A stretch of DNA of 64,000 bases from Sediminimonas qiaohouensis DSM 21189 (GTDB taxonomy: Bacteria > Pseudomonadota > Alphaproteobacteria > Rhodobacterales > Rhodobacteraceae), in the NCBI RefSeq assembly GCF_000423645.1, contig NZ_AUIJ01000011.1, positions 56,453 through 120,452 of the forward strand, in the 5' to 3' direction. The notes beneath the pieces are model-generated. The model was not told the DNA's origin, did no database searches, and was given only the letters and a program-made list of their open reading frames with translations. Both the position numbers and the translations under genes were made by a program. Numbering within the stretch: position 1 is the stretch's first letter; each line of letters begins with the position of its first letter. Below, one piece after another: positions 60,479 through 64,000 of this stretch.

Positions 60479-60862
60479 TGGGGTGCTCCGTTGTCAGGGG
60501 AATTCAGAGGGGGTCAGTGTCTGCGACCTGACACGAGTTGCCAAGGTTGATCTGGCCTGTCGTGCTGGGGGGGACATGGATGGCCTGTTGCGGACATAGG
60601 GCGATCAATTGAGAAGCCGCGCAGTGCTTGACCGCCGGGTGGGCGCAGCAACGCTTGTGGATCTCGCTTTATGCCAGCCAAATACCTCCTCGTTCTCAAT
60701 CATTTGATACGCCCGCCAAAGCGCCCGCCCGAGGGGGGCGGTCGGGCGCTGCGCGGCGGCGCGCAATGGTGCCAAACCTCGATGCCCGCAACAGGCCATT
60801 CCCGCGCCCCGCCCGGCACCAGGCGCCATGTGTCGGGTGGCTAGCTTTACCGCGCGCGGCCA
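60479..60862 (-). other. Gene-free interval between aminotransferase and sulfotransferase-like genes
   Basis: 384 bases without a gene I can support. It holds a strong hairpin: AGCGCCCG (60720-60727) with CGGGCGCT (60743-60750) and inner GC pairing, which may terminate the aminotransferase transcript. A 32-codon open frame on the minus strand (60605-60703) has no ribosome-binding site and was not called. Confidence 0.5.
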
Positions 60863-61771
60863 TCATGCGGTTTCGCGCTGTATCAGCGCCTTGTATAGCT
60901 CGCGAATGCGGGTGGTTACGGACCCCATTTCGCCGGTGCCGATCCGCCGGCCGTCCACCTCGGCCACTGGGGTTTGCGCGCCGAACGTGCCGGTCAGGAA
61001 TGCCTCGTCCGCGCTGTAGGTATCGACCAATGAGTAGTTCCGCTCGTGCACCGGGATGCCGTTTTCACGGCATAGCGCGATCACCTTGGCGCGGGTGATG
61101 CCGTTCATGCAGTAGTCGCCGGTGCTGGTCCAGACCTCGCCGCGGCGAACGATGAAGAAGTTGCAGGCGTTGGTGGTGTTCACGAAGCCGTGCACATCCA
61201 GCATCAGCGCCTCGTCGGCGCCGGCCTTTTCGGCGGCGATGCAGGCAAGGACGCAGTTCAGCTTGGAATGCGAGTTGAGCTTGGGGTCCTGGCTCATTGG
61301 CAGGCCGCGGATATGCGGCACCGTGGCAAGGCGGATGGGCCGCGGGATGGAAGGGCGCGAATGTTCCATGATGATGGTCATGGTCGGGCCTTGGCGCGAC
61401 AGGCCGGGATGCTGGAACGGGCGGGATTTCACGCCGCGCGTCACCATCAGGCGCGCGTGGGCGTCGGTATGCATGGCATTGGCGCGCTGCGTGCCCAAAA
61501 GCGCGGCGACCACCTGTTCACGGGTCATTCCGATATCGAGGTCGATGGCGCGGGCCGCTTCGAACAGGCGATCCATGTGATCATCCAGAAAGGCCCACTT
61601 GCCGTTATAGAGGCGCAGCCCCTCCCAAACGCCATCGCCCAGCATGAAGCCGCTGTCATAGACACTGACCACGGCCTGGTCACGCGGCACCAGGGCGCCA
61701 TTGAGCCAGATCAGGATGCCTTCGTTGCGCGCGTCATCCTCGGCTTCGTGGGTGGTGACGTGATCGGTCAT
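60863..61771 (-). CDS. Class IV aminotransferase (D-amino-acid/branched-chain type)
   Basis: PLP-dependent transaminase, 302 residues from ATG 61771. It has WLNGALVPRDQAVVSVYDSGFMLGDGVWEGLR at the start of the fold, RLMVTRGVK, the probable PLP Lys170 in SHSKLNCVLA, and EALMLDVHGFVNTTNACNFF. The family includes D-alanine transaminase, branched-chain transaminase and aminodeoxychorismate lyase. The residues seen do not decide which. Confidence 0.83.
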   Translation of the reverse strand: MTDHVTTHEAEDDARNEGILIWLNGALVPRDQAVVSVYDSGFMLGDGVWEGLRLYNGKWAFLDDHMDRLFEAARAIDLDIGMTREQVVAALLGTQRANAMHTDAHARLMVTRGVKSRPFQHPGLSRQGPTMTIIMEHSRPSIPRPIRLATVPHIRGLPMSQDPKLNSHSKLNCVLACIAAEKAGADEALMLDVHGFVNTTNACNFFIVRRGEVWTSTGDYCMNGITRAKVIALCRENGIPVHERNYSLVDTYSADEAFLTGTFGAQTPVAEVDGRRIGTGEMGSVTTRIRELYKALIQRETA

Positions 61772-61927
61772 GGCGGCGGCCCCTTCGTTTTCCCGGCACA
61801 GTAGGATGGGCGCGCGAGAATGGAAACCGGGGGGATGGCACTCACGTCTTGTCACGCTTGCGTGAGACGGCTTGGTTTGCGAACGCGCGCCGGGCATGAT
61901 CGCTGCATCTAGACTCAGAGGTGTCAA

Positions 61928-62596
61928 ATGCGCGAGTGGATTAACATAGCCAAGCCAGCCATTCTATCGGTGGCAATTGTCCTGGGGTTGCTGGTCGAGG
62001 TGCATCCCGCTCATGCCGGGCCCAAGGAAACCCTGACCGTTGCGGGCGGCTGCTTCTGGTGCGTCGAGGCAGATTTCGAGAAGGTGCCGGGCGTTAGCGA
62101 AGTGGTCTCGGGCTATACCGGGGGCAAGGTGGACAACCCGACCTACAAGCAGGTTACGCGCGGCGGCACCGGGCATTACGAAGCGGTCGAGATCATGTTC
62201 GACCCCGCAAAGGTCAGCCGCGAAAAGCTGCTGCACATGTTCCTGCGCTCGATCGATCCGACCGATGCGGGCGGGCAATTCTGCGACCGAGGCGCGTCTT
62301 ACCGCACCGCGATATTCGTGGGCAATGAGAAGGAACGGGACCTGGCCGAGAGGATGGTGGCCGAGGCCGAGGAGGATCTTGGCCGCGAGATTGTCACGCC
62401 GGTATTGCCGAAGAAGAAGTTCTACAAGGCCGAGAAATATCACCAGGACTATTACAAGAGCGAGGAAGTTGTCCTGTTCACGCGCTTTGGCCCGACAACG
62501 CGGGCAAAATCCTACAAGAAGTACCGCAAGGGATGCGGCCGCGACGCGCGGGTGCGCCAGTTGTGGGGCAACGCCGCGCCCTTCGCAGGAAGCTAA
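61928..62596 (+). CDS. msrA: Exported peptide-methionine (S)-S-oxide reductase
   Basis: Repairs oxidised methionine. It is 222 residues. A signal peptide (about 1-30, ending VHPAHA) sends it to the periplasm, unlike the common cytosolic form. The catalytic Cys42 lies in GGCFWCVEADFEKVPGV, and YHQDYYKS and a C-terminal Cys (KGCGRD) could act in recycling. It is followed by a lower-GC interval and the IS-bearing end. Confidence 0.9.
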   Translation: MREWINIAKPAILSVAIVLGLLVEVHPAHAGPKETLTVAGGCFWCVEADFEKVPGVSEVVSGYTGGKVDNPTYKQVTRGGTGHYEAVEIMFDPAKVSREKLLHMFLRSIDPTDAGGQFCDRGASYRTAIFVGNEKERDLAERMVAEAEEDLGREIVTPVLPKKKFYKAEKYHQDYYKSEEVVLFTRFGPTTRAKSYKKYRKGCGRDARVRQLWGNAAPFAGS

Positions 62597-62943
62597 TAGA
62601 CCCAGTCCACCACGGCGCTGGCGACCCCGGCAGGAGGGGATAGCCAACGTCACTAATGCTATTTAATGTTTTGAAAAGGTTTTAGTTTTTCTGCTTTTGG
62701 TGGTGTACTTGCATGGTGGTGTAATGGACACTACCGAGTCTTTTCGACTCGCAAAGCTAACATCTCAGACGGCGGTCGAAAGGAATCATCTGTCCTGACC
62801 CGACCTTGAGGCAGATGAGATTTCTTAGGCGCGGTCTGTCGGAGCTGACAGTCAAATGCAGTGCAGCACCGGGTGTTCACGGCTTTCGGATGAGCGTCGA
62901 ACCCTTTCCCAAGAATAGCCATGATGCTGTGTATGATTTCAGC
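62597..62943 (+). other. Lower-GC intergenic interval downstream of msrA
   Basis: About 350 bases before the best start of the nuclease gene. It is visibly richer in A and T around 62640-62780 than the rest of the window. It holds a direct repeat TGGTGGTGTA (62698-62707 and 62714-62723), a hairpin CGAGTC-TTTTC-GACTCG (62735-62751), and no gene. It could be an operator region, an old insertion scar or an island edge. Confidence 0.45.
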
Positions 62944-63483
62944 ATGTTCAGACGAGTAACCCGACCGACGCCAACTCAGCGGCAGTGGCGAAAGATGAAG
63001 CAGAAGCGCCAGCGTCGTATAGCGGCGCCGACCATCGGCCTACTCTTGATTTCTGCGGCTATACTTCTGGCGATCGCATTACAAGTCGTCCCGCAAGACT
63101 TCGGACGAGCTGTTCCGGCTGAAACTACCCCGAGGCCAACGGTCCTCCGGGGCGGCAATGCTTGGGGTGGTGCAGCATCTGACTCGATGACGGCTTCTGG
63201 CCCTGTTGTCGGGCGGGTGACTCATGTGCGGGACGGCGACACGATCGAAGTCTCCGGTCGCCCTATCCGATTCGCCAAACTCGACTGTGCTGAAATCGGG
63301 ACTCCCGCTGGACGGCGGGCAGATCGGCGCATGAGGGCGCTTGTTTCAGGCCGAACGCTATCCTGCAGTCTCACTGGCCGGAAGAGCTATGACCGATGGA
63401 TCGGCTCCTGTCGCCTCCCCGACGGTCGTGATCTTGCCTCGGTTATGGTGAAGAACGGCTCTTGCGCTTGGTGGCGAAGATAA
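62944..63483 (+). CDS. Membrane-anchored or exported thermonuclease-like protein
   Basis: Staphylococcal-nuclease-fold protein, about 179 residues from ATG 62944. A very basic N-terminus (RKMKQKRQRR) leads into a hydrophobic segment (TIGLLLISAAILLAIALQVV). The SNase part has GRVTHVRDGDTIEVSGRPIRFAKLDCAEIGTPAG and RKSYDRWIGSCRLPDGRDL. The fold is shortened between the first and last active-site motifs. No good ribosome-binding site marks the start; ATG 62890 is an alternative. It lies between msrA and an insertion sequence. Confidence 0.7.
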   Translation: MFRRVTRPTPTQRQWRKMKQKRQRRIAAPTIGLLLISAAILLAIALQVVPQDFGRAVPAETTPRPTVLRGGNAWGGAASDSMTASGPVVGRVTHVRDGDTIEVSGRPIRFAKLDCAEIGTPAGRRADRRMRALVSGRTLSCSLTGRKSYDRWIGSCRLPDGRDLASVMVKNGSCAWWRR

Positions 63484-63646
63484 CGGCCCTTGGCCGACAT
63501 TGCCAAGAGTTGCGGTGAATGCCAGCTTTCCGCTGCGCAGCGGTCCTGTTCATCCTGCACCGCTTGCTGAGCGTTTCAAATTGATTTGGCGCAATGGTGG
63601 CTGCATGTTACCCAATTGACGCTAAAGATATTCTTGGCCGTTCAGT

Positions 63647-64000
63647 TGGACTCTGTTGCACAAATTGGTTGAAGGCCAGACGCCCCCTTTCCCCAGACAG
63701 ACTCATCCTACGGGCTCAGTTATGGGTATGCCGAGCGCGGTATAGCCGTTCATGACGAGGATGCGGACTTGGACTTCCGCAACCTGACGATCGAAGTCCC
63801 GCGCCATGAGGCGCTGGCCCAGCATTTTCACGCAGTGCATTTTGGTCTCGACGCGGCTTCGGCGGTGGTATCCACTCCAGTTTCGCCAGATCGCGCGGCC
63901 GAGGTATTTCGAAGCTCGCAGGGCCTCGTTTCTGGCCATTGCACCCGCGGTGACGGTCTTCCACGGCTTGGCGTTTTTGCGAGGCGGGATGACGGCATGT
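63647..64000 (-). mobile_element. IS5-family insertion sequence (one end, continues past the window)
   Basis: The candidate terminal repeat GGACTCTGTTGCACAAAT starts near 63647. It resembles the GGCTTTGTTG type end of IS903-group IS5 elements. It is followed by the C-terminus of an IS5-type transposase on the minus strand, which runs off the window. The other end and target duplication are not visible. Confidence 0.75.
63703..63999 (-). CDS. IS5-family transposase, C-terminal part (partial)
   Basis: 99 residues are visible, open at the window edge. The frame reads through KNAKPWKTVTAGAMARNEALRASK and then SGYHRRSRVETKMHCVKMLGQRL, where the Glu of RVETKM is the last residue of the DDE catalytic triad. 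It ends NGYTALGIPITEPVG. The frame is intact over the visible part, so the element may be functional, but the two Asp residues lie outside the window. Confidence 0.85.
   Translation of the reverse strand, partial: HAVIPPRKNAKPWKTVTAGAMARNEALRASKYLGRAIWRNWSGYHRRSRVETKMHCVKMLGQRLMARDFDRQVAEVQVRILVMNGYTALGIPITEPVG

Noticed and set aside
60605..60703. A 32-codon minus-strand frame (starting MIENEEVFGWHKARS)
   Set aside because: No ribosome-binding site and no family known to me; could be a chance frame or gene relic.
63530..63543. Palindrome CCGCTGCGCAGCGG after the nuclease gene as a terminator
   Set aside because: It has no real loop and no T tract.

Overview
The window looks like a chromosomal stretch of a Rhodobacteraceae (Roseobacter-group) alphaproteobacterium. 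This rests on the high GC content, the gene orders rpsT-dnaA-dnaN-recF-gyrB, lptC-lptA-lptB-hpf-ptsN, rimP-nusA-ylxR-infB and hslO-nudix-cca, and the presence of ubiG, hemH and a sigma-32 type promoter of the alphaproteobacterial pattern before dnaK. No rRNA, tRNA or CRISPR array was recognised.

Layout. 1-11273: the 3' part of an enoyl-CoA hydratase gene, rpsT, the replication genes dnaA, dnaN, recF and gyrB (a LysE-type exporter gene overlaps the end of recF), an RNase D, and the lipopolysaccharide transport genes lptC, lptA, lptB. 11521-12595: hpf and ptsN. 12597-23872: a surface-glycan region. One minus-strand run goes galU, galE, three glycosyltransferases and a tandem-domain sulfotransferase. 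A second minus-strand run goes cysQ, kdsB and a further glycosyltransferase. A KpsM-like ABC permease is divergent from cysQ. Together these supply UDP-glucose, UDP-galactose and CMP-Kdo, transfer sugars, add sulfate, remove the by-product PAP and possibly export the product.

23876-36857: alkB, the dnaK-dnaJ chaperone pair, radC, a periplasmic-binding/OmpA chimera, an orphan secreted protein, secA, a parvulin PPIase, argJ and mutT. 36915-43420: the rimP-nusA-ylxR-infB transcription/translation operon (minus strand), with a terminator-like hairpin inside its leader, preceded by a proline iminopeptidase. 43470-50720: ubiG, a MarR regulator, a nitrilase-family hydrolase, glutaredoxin, comF, an NDUFAF5/BioC-like methyltransferase, hemH, a small membrane protein, two L,D-transpeptidases and a CAP-domain lipoprotein.

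50776-62596: an RlmC/D-type RNA methyltransferase, cca, two Nudix hydrolases, hslO, a REC-SpoIIE phosphatase divergent from an Hpt protein, ilvA, argG, a second sulfotransferase-like protein, a class IV aminotransferase and an exported MsrA. 62597-64000 is less GC-rich. It holds a thermonuclease-like gene and one end of an IS5-family insertion sequence that runs off the window, so it may be the edge of an accessory region.

Most of the window is housekeeping. The parts most worth a second look are the sulfated-glycan region with its double sulfotransferase, the possible attenuator upstream of rimP, and several chimeric or orphan exported proteins.
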